A stretch of DNA of 64,000 nucleotides from Jaapia argillacea MUCL 33604. Its lineage: Eukaryota; Basidiomycota; Agaricomycetes; Jaapiales; Jaapiaceae. The stretch is from contig KL197723.1 in assembly GCA_000697665.1 (NCBI GenBank), positions 460,833 to 524,832 on the forward strand, given 5' to 3'. The notes under the pieces are model-generated. The model saw only the letters and a list, made by a program, of their open reading frames with translations. It did no database searches and was not told where the DNA came from. How positions within the stretch are numbered: position 1 is the first letter of the stretch; every line of letters starts with the position of its first letter. Shown piece after piece: positions 33,701 to 45,150 of the stretch. Both the position numbers and the translations under genes were made by a program.

Positions 33701-35866
33701 CTCCTCAGGTAACTTGAAATGGTTCACTGAGAATTCTGTTGACCATCACACTGGTCTTGGCATCAGAGTATAGAGTTTTCACTGTGTTAATGAACAGGGA
33801 GGGTAGGCCGAATGCTGCAAGAGTTTCCCAGAGGTAGTCATGGTCTATTTTGTCGTACGCTTTTTCTTGGTCGAGAGCAATGATGACCCCGTCTTCGTCT
33901 GTGGCCTCGGCATAGTCTATCATCGCCTTCGAGAGTCTCACCAGATCAAAGATAGAGCGTCCTGGTACGAACCCTGCTTGGTCCTCGTGGATAAGCTGCG
34001 GGGCTATTGTTGCGAGCTGCATAGCCATTGCTTTGGTGAATAGTTTGTAGTCTGAGTTGAGTAGAGTTATGGGGTGGTAGTTCGAGATATCGCTCCTCTT
34101 GTTTTTCTTGTATATTGGGCACATCCAGCCCATAGTGAATTCAGTGGTTTTGTTGAGTCCATTGGTTTGTATGTCATTAAATACTTTAGTCATGACTTGA
34201 ATCACATTGAAGGATGGCTTGCCTGTTTTCGACATCGTGGTGTGGGGGTTGTTCAGGGCTTTCCACAGTTCGTATGGGATGCCATCAATCCCTGCTGCGC
34301 TGTTCCGTTTTGCTGCTCGCAGAGCCTCAAGGGTATGCTGTTCCGTTAGAAGCTCACTGAGCTTGCTTGTGGCTGGGTCCTCCACCGTCTGGCTTTCCGG
34401 GATCTGTCTTAGGACGTTATGTGTATTCAGGGCATCCAGGATAGGATTCACTGCTGCATCTCCCCTATCCCTTTGGATACTGTCATGGTGGTCCCGGGCA
34501 ATCGCTGCCATTCTCATTGAGTGGGAGGTGAATCGCTTAGGGTTTGATTCAGGGATTGCGAGGCGGTGAATGAGGTCGCGGGGCTTTTTCGGGCTGTTTA
34601 CTTTCGACCAATACTTGCTGATTGTCTCGCCTTGCTGGCTCCACTTTGCCTGGCCATACTCTGTGGCTTTCTTCCGTCTCTTCCATTGGAGGTGATCTAA
34701 TTCACTGTTGAGGATTGCTTCCTGGGCTCTTACATCCTCACTCGAGTCAACTTCCGGATTGTTCGCAGTTTCTGCGATGTCAGCCTTCAGTGTCTTTATG
34801 CGTTGGTTTATCTTGTTCAGGTTGACTTTGGCATGTTTCTTCGCCACTTTGCGTATCTCTTTTTTGAAGTTGTCCCACAGGACTTGGGGGTCCTTGTCTG
34901 GATTCGTCCCAGCACCCTGGGCTTGGATCTGGGTTTGCAGAGTGAGGCCTAGTGTCTCAACTGAGTTCAGTAGTGTTTCGTCATTTACAAGACCAAGCGG
35001 CCACGTCCACCTCCCTTGTCCCACTTGGGGCGCGTTGATCGGTGCGAATCTCACCGAGACCATTGAGTGGTCCGTGGGGACTGTTGAGGGGCCAGTTTCC
35101 CATTCAAAGAGGTTCCCCTCATGCTGTGGAGAGGAGTATATCCGATCGAGCCTTGACTTCATCTGGTTATGGGTACGGAAGGTGAACATACGAGTTGTCG
35201 GAAACGCCTGTCTCCAGGTGTCATCCAGTTGGAGCGCTGTTCGGAGATCTTGGAGTGCCGTTGTTGCCGTTGGGTCATCAAGTCTGGCTGGTGCGCGGTC
35301 TAGGGCCTCTTCAACGATATTAAAGTCTCCCATCATGAGGTCGGGACGTCGGATCGACAGTGTTCTGCACTTGTCACCGATTGTTTTCCAGAAGTTTGGG
35401 TGGGCGGCATAGTCGTTTGGAGCATAGACGTTGAGGATGGTCATTTTCTCGGAGTTATGCCACTTGGTCGTGAGTGTGATTGCTCTTCCAGGTATCAGTT
35501 CATGAAAAGACAGGCTGGAGGTGTCTGTAATTTCTCGGTTCAGTACGAAGGCTATGCCTGCCGACGCGCCTGGACACTCTGCATCGCTAGAGTTGAACAC
35601 TAGTAGCCTCCGACCAAAGAGCCGGTTGATTTGTTCAATGTTTTCATCAGTCAAGTGTGTCTCTTGCAGTGCCATAATACCAATGCGTTTCTGCTTCATT
35701 GTGTTCTGAATTTCGGTCCACTTAGATATTGGTCCCGCGTTTAGACTTACTGCGGCACGTCCTTTGACATTTAGGGTGGCAAGGGTTATGTTCGCTCTCG
35801 TGTTGCGGTGGTACGTTCGTTCTGTTGTTCCCCGTGTTGGTGGTGGGGAGGGCCTTGGTGTGGGCG
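30746..35866 (-). mobile_element. Non-LTR retrotransposon (LINE), APE-type endonuclease and RNase H
   Basis: About 5.1 kb, inserted in antisense orientation to the F-box gene and bounded by perfect 14-bp direct repeats. The minus strand ends in an A-rich tail (complement of TTATTTTATTT) joined to the T-run of the target, as expected for target-primed reverse transcription. It encodes an ORF2-type protein with endonuclease, reverse transcriptase and RNase H. No upstream ORF1 and no 5' UTR are visible and the protein begins abruptly at the border, so the copy is 5'-truncated. Domain order and the RNase H extension fit the Tad-like LINEs common in Agaricomycetes; clade assignment needs a tree. 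Confidence 0.85.
30939..35850 (-). pseudogene. LINE ORF2 with three in-frame TGA codons
   Basis: The order is: endonuclease (L-Q-E-T-H-L, N-V-Y-A-P-N-D, M-M-G-D-F-N-I-V, S-R-L-D-R-I-Y, D-H-S-M-V); reverse transcriptase (Y-H-P-I-T-L-L-N, G-F-V-P-G-R-S-I, L-D-Q-E-K-A-Y-D-K, G-V-R-Q-G-D-P-L-S, F-A-D-D-A-T-I-Y-L); a C-x2-C cysteine motif region; and RNase H (Y-T-D-G-S-C, E-I-V-A-V, T-D-S-M-Y-V, K-G-H-S-G-D-Q-G-N-D). TGA stops occur at 33705-33707, 32832-32834 and 31164-31166; the frame continues in register after each to a TAA at 30939-30941. At the first of these the family normally has arginine, so CGA-to-TGA is likely. The element cannot move on its own. Confidence 0.85.
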
Positions 35867-35880
35867 ACGATCCCGTTTTT
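35867..35880. repeat. Target-site duplication of the LINE, 5' side of the element
   Basis: ACGATCCCGTTTTT, identical to 30732-30745. The F-box gene sequence resumes directly after it with ACCTCTTCAAGAG. Confidence 0.85.
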
Positions 35881-37015
35881 ACCTCTTCAAGAGCATCTGC
35901 CTTTACAAGGCAAATGTCTTCCATAACTTCCTCGCGGTTTTGCAGCAGTCTCCAGATGTCGCCGCGTTTATTCATTCCATAGATGTTCAAGATCCACCCG
36001 AACGAGACTACTCGAATGATCCAATCTTGCACCAGTGGTATATGCGAGGTTGGGGTCCTTGGGTCGACGCGAATATTTGCGATTTGCCAGTGTCTGCGTT
36101 CCCTAACCTCGAGACCCTCCGTCTAAACTTGAAATGGGGCATCCTTAGCGAGAGGACGGCGCAGTTTTTAAGCACCAGCTTCAAGTCAATTACGGAGCTG
36201 CACCTTGGTCCCTGTTCCTTTCCGACGGCGAATGGGTTTGGGCGTCTTGTTCACTCCATGCCACTGTTATCCCACCTCTCGGTTCGAGAAGTTTATTGGG
36301 ACGAAGACGGAGACGAGCTGACAGGGTGGGAACCTCTCCGCCTGAAGTTCCTCGGCGTCGGTTCACGCGAGTCCCTGCTATTCCCATGGCTGCTTCATGG
36401 TCATCTGGCGGGCGGCGTTGAGTCATTGATGATAGAGCCAGTCCCATTGGAGAGTGTCCCCTTGGTCGGGGACCTCCTTCGATGTGCCGGTGCGTCTCTA
36501 AATCGCCTTTACATTGGCTTGGCAGCTGGTGCTGGTGAGAGTAAGCATTAGTTCATTCCCATTCTTCTTCTCAATCAAATGATGTTTTTCCAGTCTTGAT
36601 TGAATCCGGAACCTTCTTTATTCTCGACAACAACAACAATATCCGCCATCTCGAATTTACCGCCTGTGACGAGTCGCCCCGCGTCCGACACTCTGGCTCT
36701 CACAGCTGGATTCATATCATCCTCTCTCAGGTCAAATCAGAGATCCAGACAATCTCGATGACGTTCTACTTCCTCAAGCCTGGTGACAACGTCGCTTGGA
36801 TTAATTGGAACACGGTTAATGCTATCCTAGCCACAGCATTTTTCAAGAAACTGGAGAGCTTTGAAATCGTGGTTGATCACCGTTGTGGTATCGAAGGGGA
36901 CGAGGCTTGTAACACCTTCAAGTCTCTCCTTCCTACCTTGACAAGGCGGCCAGGCATCTTGCGATTGGTACATCGTCGAACGGGTGATGGCCCAAGTGAA
37001 ACCACCTATCTTTGA

Positions 37016-37278
37016 GGTACTGCTTCCTTCCCATCGAATGCGTATGTTATGGGTTAACCGAACGTAAACCACTTTCTTATATAGCATCCAATTGTGACCT
37101 GCAAAGCCGTAGCCCTCGTCCACCAACTCCCGCGTCCTATATGGGTTTGCGAGTTGGATATTACTTACGCTTTACAATAATTTCATTCCTTGCTATCTTC
37201 CTTCCAAGATAAGTGTAGGCGAACTTGTTAGTTAGAACGCGTGACATCATGGAAAACGTGACAGCCCTCCTCTCGACC
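37016..37278. other. Short spacer between the tandem F-box genes
   Basis: It contains the 3' flank of gene 1, related to the 3' flank of gene 2 at 38549-38700, and the leader of gene 2 (GCGTGACATCATGGAAAACG). This shows that the duplicated unit includes both flanks. Confidence 0.5.
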
Positions 37279-38548
37279 ATGACCACCACGCCGACGCTGT
37301 CGCCTGAAATCACAGACAAAATTATAGACTACACTGCGAGTCTTTGCGTATATGACGATCGACCTCTTCGTTGCTGTGCACTTACTTGTCGAGCGTGGCT
37401 ACCCCGCTCTCGTTTTCACCGCTTCAAGAACGTCACCCTTTGCAAGGCAGATGTCTTCCGTACCTTCCTGAATGTCCTTCAGCAATCTCCAGGCGTCGCC
37501 GAGTATATTCGCTCCATTGTCATTCAAGATCCGCGCGAGCGCGACGACTCGGGCGATCCATACTTGCCGCAGTATATGGAGAGGTGGGGTCCGTGGGTTA
37601 GCGAGAATATTTGCGATTTGCCAGTGTCTACGTTCCCTAAACTCGAGACCCTCCGTCTATCCTTGACATGGGAGAGACTTGACGAGAGGACGGTGTAGTT
37701 TTTCCTCAACAACTTCAAATCGATTTCGGAATTGCACATTATCCCTGGTTCCTTCCGAACAGCAAATGATTTTGGGCGTCTTGTTCACTCCATGCCGCGG
37801 CTATCTCGGCTCTGGTTAAGACAAATTTATTGGGACGGAGATGGGGAGGAGTTTACAGGATGGGAACCGCTGCGCCTGAAATTCCTCAATGTCGGTTCAG
37901 TCCAGTCCCGTCTACTCCCTTGGCTAGCCCGTGGACATTTGGGTAGCGGTGTGGAATCGTTGACGATCGAGCCCATCTCATTGGAGAATATTCCCTTGAT
38001 CGGGGACCTCCTTCGACTTGCTGGCGCGTCTCTCAATCGTTTGAACATCGGCTTTGGGTCAGGTGGTGCGGAAGACGGTAGGCATTGTGTTATTCCCATT
38101 GCTCTTCTCAACCAGCTGATAGCATTCAGTGCTACTTACATCCTCCTTTGCTCTCGGCCACAACAACAATCTCCGTCATCTGGGGCTCACTGCCTGTGAT
38201 CTGTCTCTCCTTGCCCGACACTCCCGCTCTCACAGTTGGATCCCTCTCGTCCTGTCTCAAGTTAGATCAGAGATCCAGACAATCTCGATGACCTTCTACT
38301 TCCTTCAGCGCGGTGACAACGTCGCTTGGATCAATTGGAACGCGGTCGATGCTATCCTAGCCACAGAATTTTTCAAGAAACTGGAGAGTTTTGAGATTGA
38401 CGTCGATCATCGTTGTGACATTGAGGGGGGAGAAGCATGGAGCACTTTCAAGTCTCTCCTTCCTATCTTAGTAAAACGACCAGGCATTTTGCGATTGAGA
38501 TATCTTCGAACGGGCATCGATGACGGAAGTGAAGTCACCTATGCTTGA
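37279..38548 (+). pseudogene. F-box protein gene 2 of the tandem pair (one nonsense codon)
   Basis: The F-box reads L-S-P-E-I-T-D-K-I-I-D-Y and C-R-A-W-L-P-R-S-R-F-H-R-F, followed by L-Q-Q-S-P-G-V-A-E-Y-I-R-S. The only break is TAG at 37696-37698, where gene 1 has CAG (R-T-A-Q-F-L). A 52-nt intron lies at 38078-38129. The second exon parallels gene 1 closely (E-I-Q-T-I-S-M-T-F-Y-F-L, N-V-A-W-I-N-W-N). An in-frame ATG ten codons upstream (37249) could also be the start. Truncation removes about two thirds of the protein, though the F-box itself would still be made. Confidence 0.75.
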
Positions 38549-38818
38549 GGTATCGCTTCGTACTCATTGAATACTTATGCCATGGAGTCGAACTAATGCG
38601 AACCACTTTGTCATACAGTATCCCATTTTGCAAAGCTGTAGCTCTCGCCACCAAGTCCCATGGCCCATGCGTGCGGGTGGCCTGGGTATTACTTGTTCTA
38701 TGCACTTTATAATGCAGTGCCGATCTTGCCCCATGTAGAGAAGCCGGGCTTGAGCCCATCGACAACTTAGTACAACAGCGGTTTGAGTTCCGCGTAGCTC
38801 TTCCCATTGACATCTGGG
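38549..38818. other. Intergenic space between convergent genes
   Basis: The 3' flanks of F-box gene 2 and the importin-13-like gene meet here. Nothing else is recognised. Confidence 0.4.
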
Positions 38819-41800
38819 TCACATATTCACAACAGACGTGTAGCCAAAACTCGATCCTTCCAGTCCTCTCGCAACCAAAGTAAACTCCTGAGCAGCCTCT
38901 TTCGTTCGTTTCATCGATCTCGACCCAGCCACCGCCTTCACAAACTTCTCTTTTGCTTCCCGAGACGCTTTTGAAGGTATAAAGTCATCCTATGAACTGC
39001 ATCAGTCTTACATTATCGAAGAACAAGAAGAAAACGCACAGCCAGTATGATTTCGTGGATCCACGCCCTGCTTTCTGTGGGACAGCGAGCAAGCAGCGTT
39101 GAGAGAAGCTCATACAAATTCGGTGTTGCTGTTCGAGGGGCAATCCCAGCGAAACCAAACAACAGCGAGCGCATGATGGCCTTTCCATGACCTTGTACAA
39201 GGATTTCTCTAGCATCACCGAGGTCGTCACTTCTCGTCGTACGATTAACGAGTGATATCTACACAGAAAAGCAATGTGAGAAAGGTGCCAGCGACCGGGA
39301 TGTCGGTTGGATGCACTGACCAGGAATGTACAAGCCGATACAAGAGAGTACCGCTCCTGAAGTGAGAGGGCTTTGATGGTACATCGCATGAGAGCGTCAA
39401 ACGCCCCTGGTGGGAGACGATAGAAGGCCTCGATAAAGTGAGCCGCAATCTAACGAAACACATAAGTTCGATGACAGAGCGATAAACCGAATGAAACTAC
39501 GCACAGTATCCATACACCCAAAAAACGCCTGCGCGATATCCGGGTTCTGCGTTTACAAACACCCAACAATCAACAACCCATCACACTAAAGTAGCAACCA
39601 AAAACACTCACCGACTCCATCGCCCCTTCCTGCCCAAGCGCACTCAACGAGATCTGCAACAACACTGGTAACGCACTGGTCACCACCGCCCAATTCTCCG
39701 GACTAACCGCCGACTTGAGTGTAACAGGCGACGGAGGATCTAACTGTACGAAAAGCATACTAGCCAACGACAACCACACGGCTGTTAGTTGTCTTTGAGC
39801 TGCGAGGCAGAGAAGTTCAAGGAGAGGTCCTGCGGGGAGTGAGAGGAGGGTCATGTCGAAAGGAAGACTCGTTATGGATTTGAATAGGTCACTTAGAGCC
39901 TATTTTGCGTCCCAAGGAAAAGTTGAGCGACGACGAGAATTGGAGGCACGAATGGATTATGCAAGACTCACCTCACTAACACCAGCATCAGTCGACATCA
40001 ACTCCACACACCCACGAATTGCTCCTAGAATCGCCTCTCGAAGCTTAACCATCCTCTCATCACCTCTAGCCCTATCCATCCTCTCAACATGCAACTTCTC
40101 TACATCCTCATCCGCAAGCAACGCATCAGTCCCATTGGTCAAACCCTTCGCTACACCCGACAAAGCTTGAAGTTGTTGGATTGCAAGTGAACGAGCCTCT
40201 TCAGGGAGTTGGGTTGATGATTGAAGGGCACCAAACAGTCTGGAGACGACTGGACTGACGATTGCCTGAATCAGTCAAGGTGGGATATGTTAATGAGGTA
40301 AGGGGGAGAGTAGGAATGATAAGAAGAGGAGACGTTACCTCAACAGGTGCGATTTCCTCCTCCGGCAGCAATCCCTGTATCACACTGGCAATACTCTGCA
40401 GCACCTTGCTCTTCTCCGTATCCTACATCAACGAGAAAAAAAACAAGTAAATCAACCAACACCAAATCGACCGAAAAGATAAACCACTCACAGGTATCCC
40501 ATTCAGCCCCGCATGCAACTCTCCAAATGCCCCAACATGAGGGGCGAGTGCCGCCCTATTCGCATCACACAGATCCCTCAAAGCATTCGCCGCATGTAGA
40601 CATAGAGCCTGCTCGGGCAGGGCAGAGACGACATAGGATATGGCGTTCATTAGTAGCGAGGGATTTGACGGTGGCGTCGGTGGGAGACAGGTAAACCATG
40701 ACGAGTAATTGCCTAGTCCGCCACAACATAGAAGAGTCAGTGATAATGGCGAAGAAAGAGTCAGGGGAGAGAAGAAGCCTACCGATAAGCCCAACCATAG
40801 TCCTCCTAACCCGATGATGCCCACTCGTCGGTAACCTTCCTAGCACTTCCGGTCCAAAAACCCTAACCAGATGTGGGTTATCTGGCTCATCCATAGGTAC
40901 GGCTTCCTGGATCGACATTATACAATGTAAAGTGGCTTCGATTTCCTGAGAAGCGGTTGCATGAGTAACTGAGGCAAGAATGTGGAAAGAGTGAGGACCA
41001 AAGAAGTAAATAAACGCGAGCATAAAGGAAACGATGAAGAACACAAGGGCTGAAGTCAAACCACAACAGGTGGATATATGCAGGCTGATGAACCAACCAC
41101 GAACACCAACATGAGAAATAACAAGTCCAAAAGCTTACCTCCCACCCCTCATCCCCCCTCATCCCATTCAACCTCTCCACAACATCATTAACATAAAACG
41201 CCAACATATCATTTCGCAAGATATAATACCTAATCAAACACCCACAAACGCCCTTCAATTCTACAGCCCGAAGAAAAAGGATGGGATGGGGACGTACGCG
41301 TTTATGAGAGTATCGCCAACGTCCCTTCGATACCTACCATGCACAAAACCCATCAACATCTCCCTCTCTCTTCGTGCAACGAACCACTCATAAAAACGCT
41401 TACTCACACTTGAAACTTCTCTCTCTGATCTAACAACCCAATTCCCCAAATCAGCTCCACACTCAAAAAAGCGAGTTATACAAAATGGGGAAAGGGACCT
41501 CACCTTTAGCCCACCCGGCGACTTCATCCCTCCCAGGCCAAACACATTTCCTCCTTAGCACACCCACCAACTCTCCATAAACAGCTTTAGCAACCCTCCA
41601 CAAGTCTTTCTCCGCCTTCTCTCTCTCCCTCTCCCGCTCCATCTCCTTCTCACTTTTCACTTCTTCCTGCCTACACCCACCAGGGACCCCCCACCCCTCA
41701 TCCTTATCCTTATCCCTAACCTCAACCCCCCAATCCCAAACCTTATCATCCGCATCAACCACACCCACACCCTCTCCCTCCTCGTCCCCACTCCCCTCCC

Positions 41801-44000
41801 CACCCCACTGAACACCCCACAAAGCCTCCTGAAACAAATACCAAAACCCAAGCGTCATCTCACTCTCCTCTTCATCCACTCCATAAAACCCAGGTAGCGA
41901 AGTGAACGAAAGGAGGTGATGTAAATACGTTTGGATTAACGTGCTTTTGGGTTTTGGTTCCGGTGTTACTTGTTGGTTTTGAGGGAAGGTTGGAGGTGCG
42001 AGGAACCCCGCTCCCGCCCCCGAACCAGACCCAGAACCGAAATCAAATGAAACAGGAGGAGGTAAACTCGAATTCCCCCAAATAGGCGTTGAAGACCCCG
42101 ATATCCCACCCACCACCCCTCCATCACCAACTTGCGTAACAGGTAACGAAGGTACCAAAGCGGCCGGATCCACCAAGGTAGGCGAAGCGATATTAGCTGC
42201 GATATACGAAGTGGAATGATCGCCCAAGGCAACCAACAACTTGCAGTAGGAATGGGCTACAGGGTCTACGAACCCAGCTGGAAGAGAATGTTATATCAGC
42301 TTCTGTCTTTTCCTATACGCGGCGACCAACGGCGCATATATGCATATCATAACCCAAGTGCATATATGCCCACCTCAAAGATGCATATATGCTCGCCTCA
42401 AAAGACGCATATACGCAACCAGGTCCGGGACCAAAGACCCCCCCGAAAAATAATCAAACTCACATTCCCTAACACCCCCAACAACCCTCCCACCCCACCT
42501 CTCCACCCACCCCAACAGCGGCTCACTAAGCGTCCTCCTCCCCGACCCATCCGAAAGTGGCGAATTCGACAAAATTTCTGAGAGTGCGGACGAAGCTGGT
42601 ATGAAATTCTTTTCTGAGAATTCTAGGGGGGGAGATACGGGTGAGGGGAATGATGGTGGCGAGAGGAAAGCGGGGGTTGGTTGAGGGGTTTGGGTTGGTG
42701 TGAGGAGGGTGATTAGAGGTGGGATTAGAGGTGTTATGTCGCTGTGGGTTGGTTAGTTAGATGGACGGTTCGTGAAGGAATGTAGGACGAGAGAGGTGAA
42801 AGAAAGGTGCATATACGCGCATCACAAGAATGGGGTGTATGCGCATCGCGAAAACGTACAACAGCACCGCAAGGGCGGGGGGAACCCACGCCCCACGCGA
42901 AAATCCATAAAGGAAAGAACGGACTCACGAAGCGGTCATGACCCCAACCCAAGCCTCCAAGCATTTCATAGCCGCTTCCAACTCTTTCCCATCCGTTGCC
43001 GAGGAGGACTGTCTAGCGCGCACGATAGCAGCCGTTATAAGTTGTGTTACGAGTGGGATGGCGTCTTTTAGGGTTTGTTGCATTCGGATCCTAGGTAAGG
43101 GGTTAGCGGGGGAGCGAGGAGGGTTGGAAGGAAGGCGTCAAAGGAGAATGAGGACTAGAAGGTGTAACGAGTCAAACGACCAAACGACCAGCACCGCATA
43201 TAACCACCTAACGCCCAGAACTGACATTGAAAAGAGAGCGAAACGCACTTTTGTCCACCCAACAAATCAGCACCGTCGACTTCCTCGGCACAAATCTCCA
43301 AAAACTCTAGTGCTAATTCCTGTTTGGCTCCATAATCGTTTGAGAGGGAGGATACGGAGGAGATTATCCAATCGGGCCAGAGGGAGGGTTGGAGGGGAGT
43401 TAGTTTTAGTGCTAGGGACGTTAGCTGAGGTGTGTATTGCGTGGGGGGGGATTGAAGAGAAGGGTAAGGGTACGAACGTAGTGAGGAATGAGGGGGGACG
43501 TACAGAGACGAACAGTTTACGAAGAATAACCTTGTTCCTCCCAGCACGTATAGCTCTACCCGTAAGCTCCACCAAGACTTCCTTCAACTTCTCCGCATGT
43601 TCCTGCGGGAACTGATCCCTACACCCAACACTCAGTTCCTTGTCCCTCCCTCCTCACCAAAATACACACACTCACCAATCTCTAGCAATCTTGACCTGCA
43701 AAGTATGTGCTCCAAAAAACTGAACATTGGCATTTCCTTCGCCTTCCCATTCTAATAAGGGTACGACTAGACCCCAAGCTTCGACTTTGCGCTGGATGTC
43801 GAAGAGGGATTGTTGGAGGGCGCGAAGGGTGGAAGGAGGGAGTGGGGAGTAGACTTGGTTGATTAGCTGGGTGGTGCAACAATGTGATTGGAGTTAGGGA
43901 GAGATCAGAGGGAGATGGGACGACGTACATGGGCGGCTTGTTGGATGTCAGAGGGCGATAACACAGGTAGGAAGGGGGCTACACTCCCGCCGACACTCAT
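38819..44000 (-). CDS. Importin-13-like karyopherin (importin-beta superfamily)
   Basis: An intact gene of about 15 exons encoding roughly 1050-1100 residues, the size of a karyopherin. It starts M-S-V-G-G-S-V-A-P-F at 44000. The exon 2 sequence P-L-L-E-W-E-G, N-V-Q-F-F-G-A-H-T-L-Q-V-K-I-A-R-D is the conserved importin-beta N-terminal (HEAT) signature. Further landmarks are A-L-G-D-H-S-T-S-Y-I-A-A-N, G-F-Y-G-V-D-E-E-E-S-E-M-T-L-G-F-W-Y-L-F-Q-E-A-L-W, Y-R-R-D-V-G-D-T-L-I-N-A-Y, A-L-C-L-H-A-A-N-A-L-R-D-L-C and A-L-S-Q-E-R-type helices, ending Y-T-S-V-V-N-M. Such proteins carry cargo through nuclear pores under Ran-GTP control. A long acidic and lysine-rich low-complexity insert after F-Q-E-A-L-W (about 41560-41830) is unusual. 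A dead copy of its 5' end lies at 525-951. Confidence 0.85.
42278..42463 (-). repeat. Intron of the importin gene with GCATATATGC tandem motifs
   Basis: At 186 nt this is about three times the usual intron length here. It carries the palindrome GCATATATGC at 42334, 42360 and 42383 and the variant GCATATACGC at 42407, spaced 23-26 nt apart, with similar intervening sequence (CCCACCTCAAA and CTCGCCTCAAA). The donor GTGAGT and acceptor TTCCAG keep the reading frame G-V-R-E-S-G-F-V-D. Confidence 0.7.
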
Positions 44001-44856
44001 ATCGATACAGCGACAAATCTTTACAACGATCTAATGCTCATCAGATCCAAAGAACAGCGTAGCTAGGCGCTCAACTTCAAGTTGCACCTCGTCGACTGTG
44101 CGTGCGGACGTCACGTGCAAGTCCACACTCGCGGTGTTCTGAATTCACCCCCCCAGTATTTCTTCCGAGTCTCGTATCCAACATCCGACAACCCATTATG
44201 CTTCGCGATCACGAGAAATCTGCATTACATCTCTCGTTTGACCAATTATCGAACTCGGTAGAATAGACAGAACATAATGGCATGCTCTTACTCCTCCATA
44301 ATCCTGCAGCATGGCCATGCCAAAACCCAGACCCATATTATCTGCGCGCGCAAGTCAACACCGCCCGATCCCAGAGCCACATCACTGAGTTCCCCTCATT
44401 ATGTATCATTTACCACACTCAATTGAACGTCCACAGGGTCAATAAGATTCGGCGAAAGGGTACATAAGACCCTCTGACTGAGCCTTTTACAAAGTCACTG
44501 TGCTTACTGCACTTGTCTGACTCAAGGCGGGCCACGGTCCGTCTTATCAGGCTGGTAACGTCGTGAACCGCAATGGTTCTTCAAGTTCCGAGTCGGATCA
44601 TTGATGATGGTTCGTCGTTCAATGGCCTCCTTCAATTGTGCAAGAACCCCGTTGGCGCCGATCGCGAGTGGCATTATCGTCCTTGCTCGATGGTGGTCAT
44701 CTCCTGGACATGCCTTCCATCTACTAACCTTAAGTCTACCGTGATTCCGACGATCTAACTTCGATTTCATTTTGTCACCTTCGCACATAGATGAGAATAT
44801 CTATGCAATTGGGGAAGGACGTATCGCCACCTCGGCCCTCCCCCATTCAATCTCAG
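44001..44856. repeat. Shared upstream region of the importin gene and DUF6533 copy G
   Basis: 44001-44110 is the importin promoter, present in diverged form at 525-640. 44130-44560 is the DUF6533 upstream block, found also at 50200-50620 (for example GGGTCAATAAGATTCGGCGAAAGG in both, listed here only by its core) and in reverse at 30060-30560. No separate gene is recognised. Confidence 0.55.
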
Positions 44857-45150
44857 GTACGAACGGCGCCAATTGCGACAAGCCATTAGCCCCGTCTATT
44901 ACTGCCGTCTTCAACACCTCGGACATACTCCAAGTTGCTGGATCGCTGTCGAATCCAGTCTCTCGATTACAAGCTGGGCGACCAAGAGTCATTAACTTGA
45001 CACCCCTGCTCTGGCTGGACTATCTGCCCCTCCTTCCTTTGGCTATATCTTCACATATATGCAAGACTTTGTTACCGTCGGCTTGGTTCCACACTTGCAG
45101 CTTCTTCGCCTCATCCAACGTGAGTTCGGAGTGAAATAATGTGGAAAACC
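44857..45150 (+). repeat. Extra copy of the promoter and first exon of DUF6533 copy G, unit 1
   Basis: This ~294-bp unit is directly repeated by 45151-45450. It contains a complete first exon at 45059-45119 (M-Q-D-F-V-T-V-G-L-V-P-H-L-Q-L-L-R-L-I-Q) followed by a GTGAGTTCGG donor, but no second exon of its own. It could act as an alternative promoter and first exon for copy G or be a dead duplication. Confidence 0.75.

Larger units (their letters stand above)
30604..37015 (+). pseudogene. F-box protein gene 1 of a tandem pair, split by a LINE
   Basis: The gene pieces are 30604-30745, 35881-36540 and 36594-37015. The first piece encodes L-S-P-E-L-T-D-K-I-I-D-H, R-P-L-R-S-C-A-L-T-C-R-A-W-L-P-R-S-R, a typical F-box. 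The rest encodes the variable leucine-rich part, with a 53-nt intron at 36541-36593. Apart from the 5.1 kb retrotransposon inserted right after the F-box, the frame is intact through to the stop at 37013-37015. The host protein would lose everything after the F-box, or be terminated inside the element. Its tandem duplicate follows at 37279. The long open stretch before the F-box contains an upstream ATG at 30559 that is not conserved in the duplicate. Confidence 0.8.

Noticed and set aside
31942-35412. Several long plus-strand open frames across the LINE (for example 34708-35412)
   Set aside because: They are antisense to the endonuclease/reverse-transcriptase/RNase H frame, which has clear motifs; the plus-strand products have none.
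42938-43615. A 225-residue plus-strand open frame
   Set aside because: It is antisense to several well-supported exons of the importin-13-like gene.
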